Of a DNA stretch of 64,000 nucleotides, positions 30,802 to 42,775 are shown in pieces. A program made the translations under genes and the position numbers. Below the pieces are notes generated by a model. That model was not told the DNA's origin. It saw nothing but the letters and a program-made list of their open reading frames with translations, and did no database searches. The stretch lies in NCBI RefSeq assembly GCF_037176765.1, contig NC_090025.1, positions 75,493,545-75,557,544 of the forward strand, written 5' to 3'. The DNA is from Anolis sagrei (lineage: Eukaryota > Chordata > Lepidosauria > Squamata > Anolidae). Position 1 is the stretch's first letter; the number at the start of each line of letters is the position of its first letter.

Positions 30802-31020
30802 CTTTATAGTAATGTTTTTTTTTCCAGTTCTTTTCATAGGTTCTGGCTTGTATTTGAATACGTTGCTGTTTATGTAATACACATTTTTTTCTGTCAAGAA
30901 ATGTATTTTGAGATGCCACATGCTAACAGAGAACTATAATTAATATTCAGGGTTTTCCTATCACCAAAACCCCAAATTCTTCTTGTGTACATTGAAAGTT
31001 TGGCACCACTGATGCTAAAG

Positions 31021-31022
31021 AA

Positions 31023-31082
<60 letters not shown>

Positions 31083-31340
31083 TCCACCACCATCTCCCCA
31101 AAGGGGACTCGGGGTGGCTAACATGAGGCCAAGCCCAAAAATAATACAGCATAATTAGACACAAAACAACAGAAAATTACATCACAACAAAATACATAAA
31201 ATAACAAAATAAAATAAACAGTGCAAGATAACATAATAAAAGTCAAACACAAAGGTCGGAAATGCACGAAATAAAATGTTAAAACCCTGGGTGAGATAGG
31301 AACAGTAAAAGTGTATTTGTGAGGGAGGAAAACTTGCCAA
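31021..31340 (-). mobile_element. L2-type LINE tail with AAT microsatellite, in SGCB 3' UTR
   Basis: (aat)n at 31021-31070, then ctttatttataatccaccac and ccccaaaggggactcgggg. Confidence 0.7.
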
Positions 31341-32346
31341 AACAACCTGTGGATGCTAAAAATGTCTTCAAGCAAGAGCTTTATTGCCTGTTAATTTAGA
31401 TAAATCCTGCAGAAGTATTTTGCAGGATAAGTGGAAAGTTAAATTCTAAGAATCCTAATTTTTCAAGCCTCCTATTACATTTTATGTGAAAGAAAAAGAC
31501 AATCTGTAAGATGCTATAAATGATAGCAAAAGCCAGATTCTGTGGTAAGCTTAGGATATTTTATACCTCTACTGTCATTAGCTAGTAAAAGTTAATTCTT
31601 TGTCCCATAACCACTCATTTCACAATGCATGCAAAACTATACACTATATGAGCAATTTAGGACTTCATTTTAGTATTGGGTGCATTTGCTTATAATAATC
31701 ATGCTGAAATACAGTATTCAACTGCAAGCTAATTATGGGAGCTTCTATCCATATTTAACTATTTTGGCATGAACAAATTAAAATTAAAGGCTTAATATCA
31801 GGTTGTTTTGTTATCTTTGAACATTAAATTATTATTAATAATTTGTGGGTTTATGCAGAAACATCATTCTGTTATTGTAAGAGTTTAAGAAATTGTCTTC
31901 CTTCTTGTAGGAGTATAAAACACAATGTTTTGATTTAGCTAACACAATGTTTAACATAACATGTAAGTCCGTCTTATCAGGTGCTATTAAGTACTTGTTC
32001 TACTAGTGGTCATCAGGTACTAACTGAGGCAACATTTTTCTGCTAGCTTTCTGTTGGACATAAACCCTATCTGTAATGTGCCATTTATGTATTAATCCTG
32101 TGTGTGAGGATAATATTGCTGACTTACTTTAGAGGACTGTTGTAAGGACTAAGGTAATGTTGTGTGGTTTGGAATACTTGAAATGTGTGATATATTTGTA
32201 TTAAATACATTAATATAATTTAATCGAGAAACCCTTACCCACCCCAGCACCATAGTCGAGGTAAAAAAACAAAGCTCCCATCAAAATGTATAGGCTAATT
32301 TGTATGCTAAATTGCTACATTGCATTTGACCCAAGTCCTCCATGAT

Positions 32347-32617
32347 TATTTTTTTGTCGTGTCAGAAGAGACTTGAGAAACTGCAAGTCGCTTCTGGTGT
32401 GAGAGAATTGGCCGTCTGCAAGGACGTTGCCCAGGGGACGCCCGGATGTTTTGTTGTTTTATCATCCTTGTGGAAGGCTTCTCTCATGTCCCCACATGGG
32501 GAGCTGGAGCAGATAGAGGGAGCTCATCCACGCTCTCCCCGGATTTGAACCTGCAACCTGTTGATCTTCAGTCCTGCCAGCATAGGGGTTTAACCCATTG
32601 CGCCACCAGGGGCTTCT
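32347..32617 (-). mobile_element. tRNA-derived SINE, type B, full length with 12-bp duplication
   Basis: gtcctccatgat flanks it at 32335-32346 and 32618-32629. The tRNA head at the right is clear (gccaccaggggct, complement of the head). Confidence 0.9.
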
Positions 32618-32739
32618 GTCCTCCATGATGACTGTACTTCCTTCCTTTACTTAGAGGTTGCAGCATCACATTCAGATGTTATAGAGGGCAGGGCACATGA
32701 TTGCACAGGGGGGTGGGAATCTAGAATAAAATCATGTGT

Positions 32740-32972
32740 AAATGGCCAAAACTGCAAGTCGCTTCCGATGTGAGAGAATTGGCCATCTGCAGAAACGTTG
32801 CCCAGGGGACGCCCGGATGTTTTACCATCCTGTGGGAGGCTTCTCTCATGTTCCCACATGGGAAGCTGGAGCTGACAGATGGGAGCTCACCCCATCTCAC
32901 GGATTCGAACCGCCGACCTTCAGGTCAGCAGTTCAGCCAGCACAAAGATTTAACCCATTGCACCACCGCTGT
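32740..32972 (-). mobile_element. tRNA-derived SINE, type B, older copy
   Basis: aaactgcaagtcgcttccga through cattgcaccaccgctgttcc. More diverged than 32347-32617. Confidence 0.75.
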
Positions 32973-33384
32973 TCCTTCACGTACTAAGTAAAAAATTATA
33001 AATTTTGCAAACCTTACTAGAAAGTTTCTAAAGGCAAATAAAAAAACCTAACAATTAAAATATAGATGGATTTTACTTGCCGATAGTTTACTTGCTTAGT
33101 TTACTTGCCGATAAACTCGTATTTTCCACTATGGTGCTGTGGCTGTTTGTTATTGTTATTATTTTGCACATTTGTTACTAATGAGTTCCTTTATACAAAA
33201 TGAAACATGACTTTAACCATCTGTGCTGCTTTGTATGTGTGGAGTGAAGGCTAGATGAGACTTTTACAATGCATTTATGCCTTTTAAGTCTGATGTGCCG
33301 TATATGAACTATGTACCTCTGTTTTATGAAGCAGTTTTATTAACAGGTACCAAAGGGAAGTGATCAGATATGCATTTCCTTAAA

Positions 33385-33390
33385 AATAAA
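33385..33390 (+). promoter_or_regulatory. AATAAA, likely distal poly(A) signal of SGCB
   Basis: Canonical hexamer followed within 30-45 bases by gtgtgggatttttttt, a GU/U-rich element. A second AATAAA at 30542-30547 is a possible proximal site that would give a 0.7-kb UTR. Confidence 0.55.
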
Positions 33391-33944
33391 TGATATGAAC
33401 CAATTTGTGTGGGATTTTTTTTGAAGCTTGAATCTTACATACAAGTTAAACGGTGCAGTGATTGTATGTGAAATATTTCAGATGTAATCTAAGCCATGTT
33501 CTCTCCTGCCCCACAACCCTCTTGCTGAGAGAGGGATTATTGAGCCTATGCAAGCATCATTATGAGTTCGTTTCTGACCTAGATGCTTGAGTACACAATG
33601 CACTGTCATTTGCTTGGTCTGGGCCTTTGGCAGAGCATTCACAAGGCTGATTCTATCTAGTCGAAAGTGAATGGGTGACTTCTGTATTGACTTGAATGCT
33701 TTGGAATGCCCTGCCAAAAATAAGTAAAGGAGAAACCCTAGCCTTGAAGAGTCTGAGATAGGTTTCCACCCATTTGGGGGTAAGGTAGCTATTTCCTCCT
33801 ACTTAAGTGAACTGAGTAATTTACTTTTCTGCCAGTATGGATGGGGTAAACTTGGCTGAGAAGGGTGTATGCCTCCTTACCTCTAAGACAGCAGGTGGTA
33901 GTTCCCTCCTCTCCTTTTTGGGGTAATTTCTTCATTGGGTTGTT

Positions 33945-34050
33945 GTAGGTTTTTTCGGGCTGTATGACCATGGTCTAGTGGCATTCTCTCCTGACATTTC
34001 GCCTGCATCTATGGCAAGCATCCTCAGAGGTAGTGAGGTTTCTTTGTTCT
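33945..34050. mobile_element. Penelope-like terminal repeat fragment
   Basis: ttgtaggttttttcgggctg through gcatcctcagaggtagtgag, the terminal sequence described at 8665-9118. Confidence 0.7.
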
Positions 34051-34178
34051 TTGAATGAGGTAGGGCTCCTATCCAAGTGTAAAATGGATGGAGAATCAAT
34101 CCATATCAAGGACGTTTCATGGAAGAGCATCATATTGGTGGAGTGGTTTATTGCTCCAGCTGGTTGAAGGAGAGTGTA

Positions 34179-34924
34179 CGAGGGTTGAATGAAAAGTAAT
34201 GACTCCACCTTCATAACTCAACAGATGGCAGTACTGGTATGTGGCAGGTACTGGCTTGTTCAGTAGACTCTCCTCTACAGTTCCATTTTGCTGGGAAGCC
34301 TTAGCATTGGTTGTGTTGTTAAAGTGCGAAGTATGGAATCCTGCGCAGATGGTCGGTCTATGCGACTTAAGCAACGTGCAGTCATTGAATTCTTGACAGC
34401 AGAAGATGTCACCACAAAGGAGATTCATCAGAGAATGCAAGTTGTTTATGGTGATTGTGATGTGAGTACTGTGCGTTGTTGGGCGAGTAAGTTTAAAAAT
34501 GTTGAGGTGGGAACATCCGACTTGCATGACAAACAAAGAGTTGGATGTCCTGTGACAGCAACCACCGAATTTCACAAGCAAAAGGTTGACAGATTGATTC
34601 AGGACGATCATTGTATCACTCAGAGAGAAATTTCAAACATAATCAGCATTTCACAAGAACGTGCGGGTCACTTTTGCTTCGCTATCGGAAGAACTGTGCA
34701 CAATGGGTTGCGAAAACAGAGTGTTGACTTCTTCCGTTACGGCTTCAGAAAACGTGTTCATCGTTGGCAGAAATGTATCCAATTGTCTGGTGATTATGTG
34801 GAAAAGTGAATAGTGATAGTTAAAGAGCACATTCTAAGGATTATTTCTGCGTTTGATTTATTAAAATATTCCCATCCAAACCCAAGTATCGAAGGTGGAG
34901 GCATTACTTTTCATTCCACCCTCG
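34179..34924 (+). mobile_element. Mariner-type DNA transposon, internally deleted (746 bp)
   Basis: Terminal inverted repeats of about 34 bp (cgagggttgaatgaaaagta at the left, its complement at the right, few mismatches), flanked by TA. It lies in the short spacer between the convergent SGCB and DCUN1D4 ends. A solo right end of the same family is at 18218-18300. Confidence 0.9.
34288..34809 (+). CDS. Mariner transposase remnant, uninterrupted 173-codon ORF lacking the catalytic core
   Basis: Residues about 16-130 match the N-terminal DNA-binding half of mariner transposases: LKQRAVIEFLTAEDVTTKEI, a VSTVRCWASKFKN helix-turn-helix segment, and KQRVGCPVTATTEFHKQKVD then ITQREISNIISISQERAGH. 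The last 40 residues match the extreme C-terminus (FRKRVHRWQKCIQLSGDYVE). The segment between, which would hold the DD(D/E) acids, is missing, so it cannot be an active transposase. The usual family start may be the Met at 34333 rather than 34288. Most likely a fossil that happens to stay open; a DNA-binding product is possible but unsupported. Confidence 0.6.
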   Translation: MLGSLSIGCVVKVRSMESCADGRSMRLKQRAVIEFLTAEDVTTKEIHQRMQVVYGDCDVSTVRCWASKFKNVEVGTSDLHDKQRVGCPVTATTEFHKQKVDRLIQDDHCITQREISNIISISQERAGHFCFAIGRTVHNGLRKQSVDFFRYGFRKRVHRWQKCIQLSGDYVEK

Positions 34925-34929
34925 TATTT

Positions 34930-35185
34930 TCCGTTTTCCTGTTCTACCTCCCCATTTTTCTTTTGCATTCTTACACACTCTTTTGCCTGTATTCCTTCCA
35001 CAGCTCTTTTTCTACTTCTACATCCGTCATCATATTTTCTATTTCCCCCTAATTTTATCGTTCTTGTGTGCCTTCAAGTCTTATCCAGCTTATTATAACT
35101 GTCATGAGAGTTTTTCAGACTGAGTGTGCATGACTCAGCCAAAGTCACTTATTTGTTTTCCACAGAATCAAACCCTGCTCTCAAA
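34930..35185. other. Convergent spacer, unassigned
   Basis: Pyrimidine-rich sequence between the mariner element and a LINE fragment; no gene seen. Confidence 0.4.
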
Positions 35186-35189
35186 AGTA

Positions 35190-35640
35190 TTATTTATCGT
35201 GTCAGGAGTGAACCAAACCAGTTGTATTGCATTAAAAAACAGACAAACAAACAAACAAAACACAAAATTTGTATTCTATTAAATGTCCTTTGACCAGTAG
35301 CTGGCCACCTGGAGTGCCTCTGGTGTTGCTGCAAGAAGGTTCTCCATTGTGCATGGAGCAGGGCTCAGGTTGCATTGCAGTAGGTGGTCTGTGGCTTGCT
35401 CTTTTCCACACTCGCATATCATGGATTGTAGCCCCATTTCTTAAGGTTGGCTCTGCATCTCATGGTGCCAGATCACAGTCTGTTCAGCGCCTTCCAAGTC
35501 ATCCAGTTTTCTGTGTGCCCAGGAGAGACTCTCTCATTTGGTATCAGCCATTGATTGAGGTTCTGGGTTTGAGCTTGCCACTTTTGGACTCTCGCTTGCT
35601 GAGGTGTTCCAGCGAGTGTCTCTGTAGTCTTAAACCACTA
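35190..35640 (-). mobile_element. Family X non-LTR retrotransposon 3' end
   Basis: cagccattgattgaggttct and tggactctcgcttgctgagg are near-identical to 13215-13290. The left part (tttatcgtgtcaggagtgaa) gives the 3' terminus. Confidence 0.6.
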
Positions 35641-35944
35641 CATCATGCTGGTTGTTTCTACCCTTTCTTTTTCTGTCTGATAACCTTTATGCTGCCTCCC
35701 TATGTGCAAATCATAGTGAAGGAGGAGGCAATCACAATTCTAAATCTTGGACAGGACATCTCTCAAAGCCATGAAGGATTAATTTTCTCATAAATCTCAA
35801 TGCAAATGCTCAACTAAAAGATCTAGACTATAATACTCGCTGAGTTGCAAGCTGTTCTACCATTGATCCTAACTGACACATGCCTGCACAAAGTTATACT
35901 GTGTTTATGCACACGGACAGAAGAGACCCATACACAGAATTTCT

Positions 35945-38900
35945 GAAACAAAAAAAACACAAATATTTTATTTATGGAATACCGGTTTTACACAAAACTG
36001 CAGTGCACCAACGCAAATAAGGTGGAATTAACAGTACTTCAGTCATTTGAGCCACAGGACTTTAAAAGGTTTGCAATATGGGAACCCCTAAGACAAAAGC
36101 AGTAGATGTCAATGAACTGCTCTTTCTGCTAGAAGAGTGTGTCACATAATAAATTCTGAAAAACATACTTTTGTCTCAAATTATTGAATGCCAGTGTTGT
36201 TTGGTGATTCTTTGCATTTACACAACCGTATGGAAGAACAGAGTCTAAGGCTTCCAAGAAGTATTTAGCAGTTTTAATTAGTCCAGGCACAAAACAAATC
36301 TTTACAACATGGCTACTGAGGATTTAAGCACCGCTATATTCTTGACTGGGAACAGGTTCTATTATATTCCACTACTTCTAAAGGGGGACCATGGAAACAT
36401 GACAAATGGTCCAAAAGTAGGGAGAAAATTAACTGCAGATACAGTTACTTAAAATTATAAATTGGCTATGCAGCAAAAGGAATCTTGCAAGGGCTCTCCT
36501 TGAGAAACTGGTGTGCATGAATCAAAAAGATTTATTCACATTTTAGGGTGCATTCCTCCTATTGTCTGTTTATATATATATTGGATAATTTTGGTGCCCT
36601 TACTGACAAAAAGAACTGACTGACATTACAGAAATCAACACCAAATTAAGATGACCAGGTCTTCTGCATTACATTTCAATGTATTTGGCAAGAAAGTAAG
36701 TCCTACTGATAGGTGGTACTGTATTGCCCAAGAATCCAGTTTTTGATTCTGAAAGTCAAGCATGCCAGTAAAATACATCCAACTATCTTTGGTATTATAA
36801 AAGAAGTTATCTGACAGTGTCTAGAATCCGATTTCCCCAAAGACCAGCTTACCACTCAGAAATTAGTTTGTACACTAGATCGTCAGGAAGAAAAATAATT
36901 ACATTAGCCATTCTGTTACATTGAAATAATGTACACAAACCTTGCTGCAATGTTTGGAGAAAATGCAGAGACTTTTTCTGCATTAAACAATTTCTTGTAC
37001 AAACACCTGGAAAAGCACTATTTAAAGAATATCCAAAGGTACGTTTCTAATGAGACATGAATAGGTGTGTCAGAAATTTGCCATTTACACAGAAAATACT
37101 GAATGTAAAAAGGAGGAGCATATCTGCTCCGATGAAACACATTTTCCTTCAACCAAAAACTGAGCAGAGATGCCAATACCTTTAGGATGCATGACATTTT
37201 GAGCAAACAAAAAAAGTAAAAATCTGGTAAATATTCTAGTCATAATATAGGGGCCAAATTCTAGAGCACGGGAATCTTACTATTCTAAAACTTGTGTGTA
37301 ATAACAAATTTTGTATCCTGATACATTTCTGAATCCCAAAATGCACTTGTGTTAGAAAGCCTGCATTTCACAGCAAAATATACACATTTCTTGTTGAACT
37401 GCCAAAGGATCCAGCTATAAAATCCCGCATATTTCAGAACACTATAAAGCATTTCATGAAAAGGCAAAGATTTGTTCTGAGACATTGGAAGAGACAGAAC
37501 TTTGTAGACACGCCTTGAATTCTAGGTGACGACTTTTACCACAACTTACAACCTCTTAACAATTTTAAGTGATGCCCATACATGATTTACCTGTAATATC
37601 TAAGACCAGAATTCAACTAGTTCTCAATTTTTGCTTCAATTTTAAAAGACAGAAGAATTTTACTGTCTATTTATTTCACATTTTATGAGATATTTGATTA
37701 CTGTAGTGTTCAAATATCTGTAGTATTCACACCCAAATAGTATTCACACCCAAATAGATTGAAAATTAGCCCCCAAAACTAGCTAGCAAGTCACAATTTT
37801 GTTGATCTTATTTGTTTTCACTTTTAGATTAGATCTCACAAAGTCCTGACTGCTTTGGAAACTTTTTAACCTCTCAGCAAGATAACTTGTAGCAAATCCT
37901 GTATTTTCCACCTTTTGGACTTTCCCAACTTTTCATTTATGGCTACGCATATTGAAATTAATGTAGCAGACCTTAAAAGAAATAAATGATTTGATACGGC
38001 AAACTGCCTTGTGGAAATATCACATACCTGTAGGTAATGTTACATTTTATAGACTGAGCAACTACCACCTATTATTTTTATTTGTTTGCACATTAGCTGA
38101 ATAGGCAGGGTAGAATTGTATGAAGAAGACACAATTCTTTATCCATAAAATATCCAGAGATTATTTTCTGCAGATTGTTAATGAAATTTGAGCTTAGCTA
38201 TAACTATCACAGCTTGAATGGAGCAAGCTATGAGCATTTGAGCAGAATCCAGCTAGAAAACTATATTAGTGGGTTCATTCTCCCTACCACCCCCCCCCCC
38301 CAAAAAGAGAACATGGTAAGGGCAAGAGAAGGAAGACAAAATCTATTGACTCCTAGCACCTAATTTCTCCACTGCCTTCACAATCACCATTCTTGTGGCT
38401 TTTCATTCTTCCCATCAGCACTTTCTATGAGAACATAGTACATTAATAGGGCTCTAGTCACAATCTTTCATTCTCACTACTCTGGCACAAGCCTGAATAA
38501 ATATCCTGCCAAAGACTTCTGAAGGTGAGAGGACGTATATTCAGGCGTCCACAGCCGTCTTCTCTTTTCAATGTAGAATTACATTGCACATGGCCATCCT
38601 GAGCGCCCAGTCCCCTCTTTTATGAACCTTTGATTGTTTTGAAGTTTTCAATACTAAAGAGACAGACACATGTTCTGCCAGTCACTTCAGTAACTCAAAA
38701 ATGTAGAAAGGGTGTGTGTTGATTACTTATTTCTGTTGAGTGGTGGGATATTAGAACTAAGGTTTAACCAATTTTTAGTCTTCTGCAAGAACAAAAAGGC
38801 CTGTCAATGTTTTTATTGCAAACACTACAGCTAAGACATTGTCCACTAAACATACACCTCTGCATTTTGGAGGTATTTCCATGACATTTGCTATTGAATT

Positions 38901-40038
38901 AGCAAACTTTAGTCTAAATCATTATTGAAATTTATATAGAGAAGGCCGAGGCAAAGACAATACAATGAGACATATGTCTTGTACCAACTATCACCAAGGT
39001 AGCAATGGCTTAAACTTTCCTGTGCAAACCGATAAGAAAAGTGGTCCCACTTGAGTGACAATGCTGGTGATTACTTCGCCTATTGCCTGCAACAGGCATC
39101 TACAAGGAAATCCAATCCCGGGTGTATAAGAACCCAGTAGCATTATTTGGATTCACATGTTGTAAAGCCCCAGGGTATAATTTAGAAAGAGATTCAATAC
39201 CAGAAAATCTGTTCATAAGCCTTTTTTAATTTTACAAGGGGTTGCCTTCATCAACCAAAACAAAAACAAAATAAAGGAATATGCCAAATTACATGTCTAA
39301 AACCCTGTTTAATGGGTTTTAATTTGATTACCTGTACCTATTTGGAAACTACAGAGTATTAGGAAGTCAGCATTATCATCAAATGGAAGTCACCGTAGCA
39401 TGTACAATTCTGTTCAAGAAGCTGTAACAATTTTAATGAGTTTTCAGTTTTAAAAAAACAGCCAAGACTCGCCTACTAAACAAAACTGACATTGGGCATC
39501 TGCATATGAAGAAATCAAAATGAGAGATCTCTTCTCAAAAACTGGCATCTTAAATGCTATTGCTAACTGGCAATAGCACTACATGGTCACCATCCCAACA
39601 ATTACTTCCTGAAATGCTATGTCTGAGACCGTTGTGAAAATCAAAAATTAAGTTATTACATGGTTACTGACTGCAACTAGAAATATGCCACAAAATTATT
39701 TTTACAATACATTTCTGCTGAAATAATTCCTAGGTGAAGCTTTTTTTATACACATATACAAAGTTTAGACAGCAATATACACATTAATCACAGTGAGGAT
39801 GCTGGTAAGTTCACCATCTGTAGTGTAGATACAAAATGCAAAGCAGCCTTCAAAGAGAACAATGCTACACAGCAAGCAGAGCTGGCCTGTTAAACAGCAA
39901 AACACCAAAAGGTCCCTGAAAATGGGATACAGTGCAGGAAAAGCAGCATGCGCTTTTATACAAATAGCAGTTTATGGCTAATGGTCAACATAACTGTAGT
40001 AACAAAGACTCTTGAGCGGCTGTGCATAGTTAAAATTC
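35945..40038 (-). other. DCUN1D4: DCUN1D4 3' UTR (about 4.1 kb, repeat-free)
   Basis: AT-rich sequence after the DCUN1D4 stop, ending at an AATAAA on the minus strand (TTTATT at 35967-35972), followed on that strand by GTGTTTTTTTTG. No SINE, LINE or MITE is recognisable across these 4 kb, in sharp contrast to every flanking region. That argues for a transcribed, constrained UTR; human DCUN1D4 also has a long 3' UTR. Small homopolymers occur at 38289-38305. Confidence 0.75.
35967..35972 (-). promoter_or_regulatory. AATAAA poly(A) signal of DCUN1D4
   Basis: Minus-strand hexamer followed by a U-rich tract and a GU-rich tract. It is the last good signal before the convergent spacer. Confidence 0.65.
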
Positions 40039-40094
40039 CTATGTCATTTGTTTTTCTTTGTACCACTCCACAAATTCATCCAACAACACTGGCC
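40039..40094 (-). CDS. DCUN1D4: DCUN1D4 exon 11 (terminal, stop)
   Basis: Acceptor tttcag|GGCCAG completes Trp, then PVLLDEFVEWYKEKQMT and TAG at 40039-40041. Human ends YKDKQMS. The Asp of LLDEF is the last residue of the DAD patch. Confidence 0.97.
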
Positions 40095-40201
40095 CTGAAA
40101 GAGAGAAAAGTGTTATCTTTTAAAAAAATACATTTAAATAAAAGTTTGGAACATAGTATGGTACTGAATTATTGTGGGGTTTTTTTCCTGCAGCTACATA
40201 C

Positions 40202-40304
40202 ATGCGCCATCTTCATCATAATTGCTGAGGTCAAGATTAATGGTTCTGCTGAACTCCAGAACATTACACCATTGGTCCTTGTTGATCACCTTGTACTTAG
40301 ATTG
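40202..40304 (-). CDS. DCUN1D4: DCUN1D4 exon 10
   Basis: Acceptor aagcag|CAATCT, 34 codons reading [20 protein letters not shown] then [14 protein letters not shown] plus one base, donor T|gtatgt. Carries the cullin WHB-binding surface, ending at the A of the DAD patch. Confidence 0.97.
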
Positions 40305-40799
40305 CTGCTTAAAAAAACAGGGAGAGTTACTGAAAGCAGGACTGTCCAATGATTAAGATTATATTCTTTGGATATATGAATAAAGATTGAAAACTGCTTT
40401 TTAAAAAACAGCTTGCTGCTCAAGGCACCCATAGAAGCCAATATTAGAACTATGATAAGCAGATAGAAGTTACTAAAAACTAAATACTTCAATTGCAACA
40501 TTTGGGGGGGGGGGAGAGAAACAGGATCTACTATCTTAAAAAGTATGTGCAATATAGTGTGATCAGTTCTGATTAAAAGGATAATTGGGGGGGGGGGTCA
40601 TTGAGATAAAATTACAATTCTTGAATTACATTTAAAATGTTCAACTTGTTAGTATTAAGATTATCAGTGGATACGAAGGATAATCTGTTGAATATGAAAA
40701 ATACTGAAAGAAACATGGATAAATAATAGAATTTTTGGAGGAAATTTAATATGAATTAAGAATATTTAATATGAAAGGGAAATATAACAAGATATTATA

Positions 40800-41136
40800 A
40801 AAAATAAAGGTATAGATTTACCCTTGACATTAAGTCTAGTCATGTCTGACTCTGGGGAGTGGTGCTCATCTCCATTTCTAAGCTGTATTGCCGACATTGT
40901 CTGTAGACACCTCCAAGGTCATGTGGCCAGCATATCTGTATGGAGCACTGTTACCTTCCTGCTGAAGCAGTACCTATTGATCTACTCACATTTGCATGTT
41001 TTTGAACTGCTAGGTTGGCAGAAGCTGGAGTTAACAACAGGAGCTCACCCCGCTCCCCAGATTCAAACTGCCGACCTTTTGGTCAGCAGGTTCAGCAGCT
41101 CAGCGGTTTAACCCGCTGCACCACCGGGGGCTCCTT
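40800..41136 (-). mobile_element. Sauria-type SINE with 13-bp duplication, in DCUN1D4 intron
   Basis: acaagatattata flanks it at 40787-40799 and 41137-41149. Full length, moderately diverged. Confidence 0.92.
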
Positions 41137-41149
41137 ACAAGATATTATA

Positions 41150-42210
41150 CTGGGGTAAAATTGTTGAGATACAGTAAGTTCAAATCAATCTAGATAAAAA
41201 GGAAAAATTGGGAAAAACTAAAATAGAAAATAAAAACTGAAATTATAAGAATTGAATTGTAGTAAAACGTTTAAATTTGGTTGTATTAATATCACTTGTG
41301 AGTAGGTCTGTTTGTATTTAGCAGACGTTAATCAAATAGAATAGAAGTACATTATAACATCTTGATAGATGCTTTGGCCTGAAAGGGGAGAAGTCAACCG
41401 TGTTCTTTAAGTCTTTTACATCTTTTATTTTTTTTATCTGCATTTTCAAAGGTTGGGGCTATAAGGGTGGGGAGGGGAATTTTGAATGTTGTGTCTTTTT
41501 AAAAACCCTTTTTAAAAAGGAATTCTTATACTAGAGCAAGAGAGAGCAAAGGGTGGTCCTCCAGTTGATCTCAGATTGCGGTTTTCAACAATCCAAGTCA
41601 CCATAACCTATCTTCACAACCAGTAATTGCAATCCAACATCCTTTTGTCCAACTCTATACTTGGAAGTAGGCAGAGTCAACAACAAATAATTTACAAAAA
41701 CTTGTGGCTATGAGAATTTGGAAGTATATTTTTTTAAAAATTCACTTATCATATCAGTATTTACACTTATTTACTTTTTGTTTTCAAAGAGAATTCAAAG
41801 CAGGCAGCAACTGTAATGGCCATGTTACAAAGAGTGCACCTTTTGCTTTTGGTCAGCAATTTTTATTTTTATTTTCTTTTTGGTTTTGGGTTTAAAAATG
41901 GAGGTGAGCATTAGATTCAATGATGCGTTAGACTTGAGTAAATATGGGTAATTTACATGCCTAAAATAACTTAAATTTCATTGACAGCAGCTTCTGTTCT
42001 TTCTGATGTTATTAATGCTATTATCAACAGCACATCCAATCAAGTAAAATGTGGCATATAACATGTTTGTGTAAGTTTATTTACAAATATTTAATGAAAA
42101 TATTCAAACTGGGCAATAACCTTTTCACTCACTACTAAATTCTCAAGTTCAGTTTCTGGTGTTCTTCCCCCAAGAATTTAAAAATATATAAAAAGTTTAT
42201 TTACGGTTAC
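41150..42210. other. DCUN1D4 intron 9, no repeat recognised beyond the SINE
   Basis: AT-rich unique sequence with short homopolymers. Confidence 0.45.
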
Positions 42211-42315
42211 CTCTAGAAACTGGTGAAAAACTGGAAAAAGAGGCCACGTTTTTCCTAAAAGAAGTCCTAACATACACTTGGCAGTATTTATATCTAGGCT
42301 TCGTTGGTCCTTTTC
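42211..42315 (-). CDS. DCUN1D4: DCUN1D4 exon 9
   Basis: Acceptor aacag|GAAAAG, 35 codons reading [20 protein letters not shown] then [15 protein letters not shown], donor GAG|gtaacc. Phase 0 at both ends. One conservative change from human (KTW for KIW). Confidence 0.97.
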
Positions 42316-42775
42316 CTGTTACAATGAAAAAAAAGGGGATTATTTGGAATATTCCTCATTTGGACCAATATCCAAGACATCTTATTCTTCACAAGACAAA
42401 ATGTATGACCTATAGCTGGGCATCCTGTTGGAAACTTACAACTTATGATCATGCAGTTTAGAACCACATGGTTGTGCAATGAGTCCAGTATTGTCATACT
42501 CGCACCATCAGGATCACTGCACCAGTAGATGAAGCAGCACAGCTATTATGCAAATGGTTGTGATTTGTATCAGTACTGGACTTCATTTACTAAGGCTGCA
42601 TTTCTGCATTAACACCAAAAGGAGGGAGCAATAGCTTCCAACAGAGCCAAAAGGCATTGGTAACCCAGAAATAACAAAATCCATACAGAAGTCAAACAAG
42701 AACCTCATAAAATGAGCACAAAAACAACATTAGTGTGTAAATGACTCACCTGAGTTACTAGACAGATTAGCAACT

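Larger units (their letters stand above)
29892..33410 (+). other. SGCB: SGCB 3' UTR (probable extent)
   Basis: Non-coding sequence after the SGCB stop. An AATAAA at 33385-33390 is followed by a G/T-rich then T-rich stretch, a good end for a long UTR; human SGCB also has a multi-kilobase 3' UTR. A proximal AATAAA lies at 30542-30547. The stretch contains a truncated SINE (30253-30398), a hAT-like fragment (30593-30801), an L2 tail (31021-31340) and two further SINEs (32347-32617, 32740-32972), with AT-rich unique sequence between. The exact cleavage site is inferred. Confidence 0.6.

Noticed and set aside
35269-35793. 174-codon plus-strand ORF in the convergent spacer
   Set aside because: It is antisense to family X LINE and continues into unrelated sequence; no recognisable protein family.
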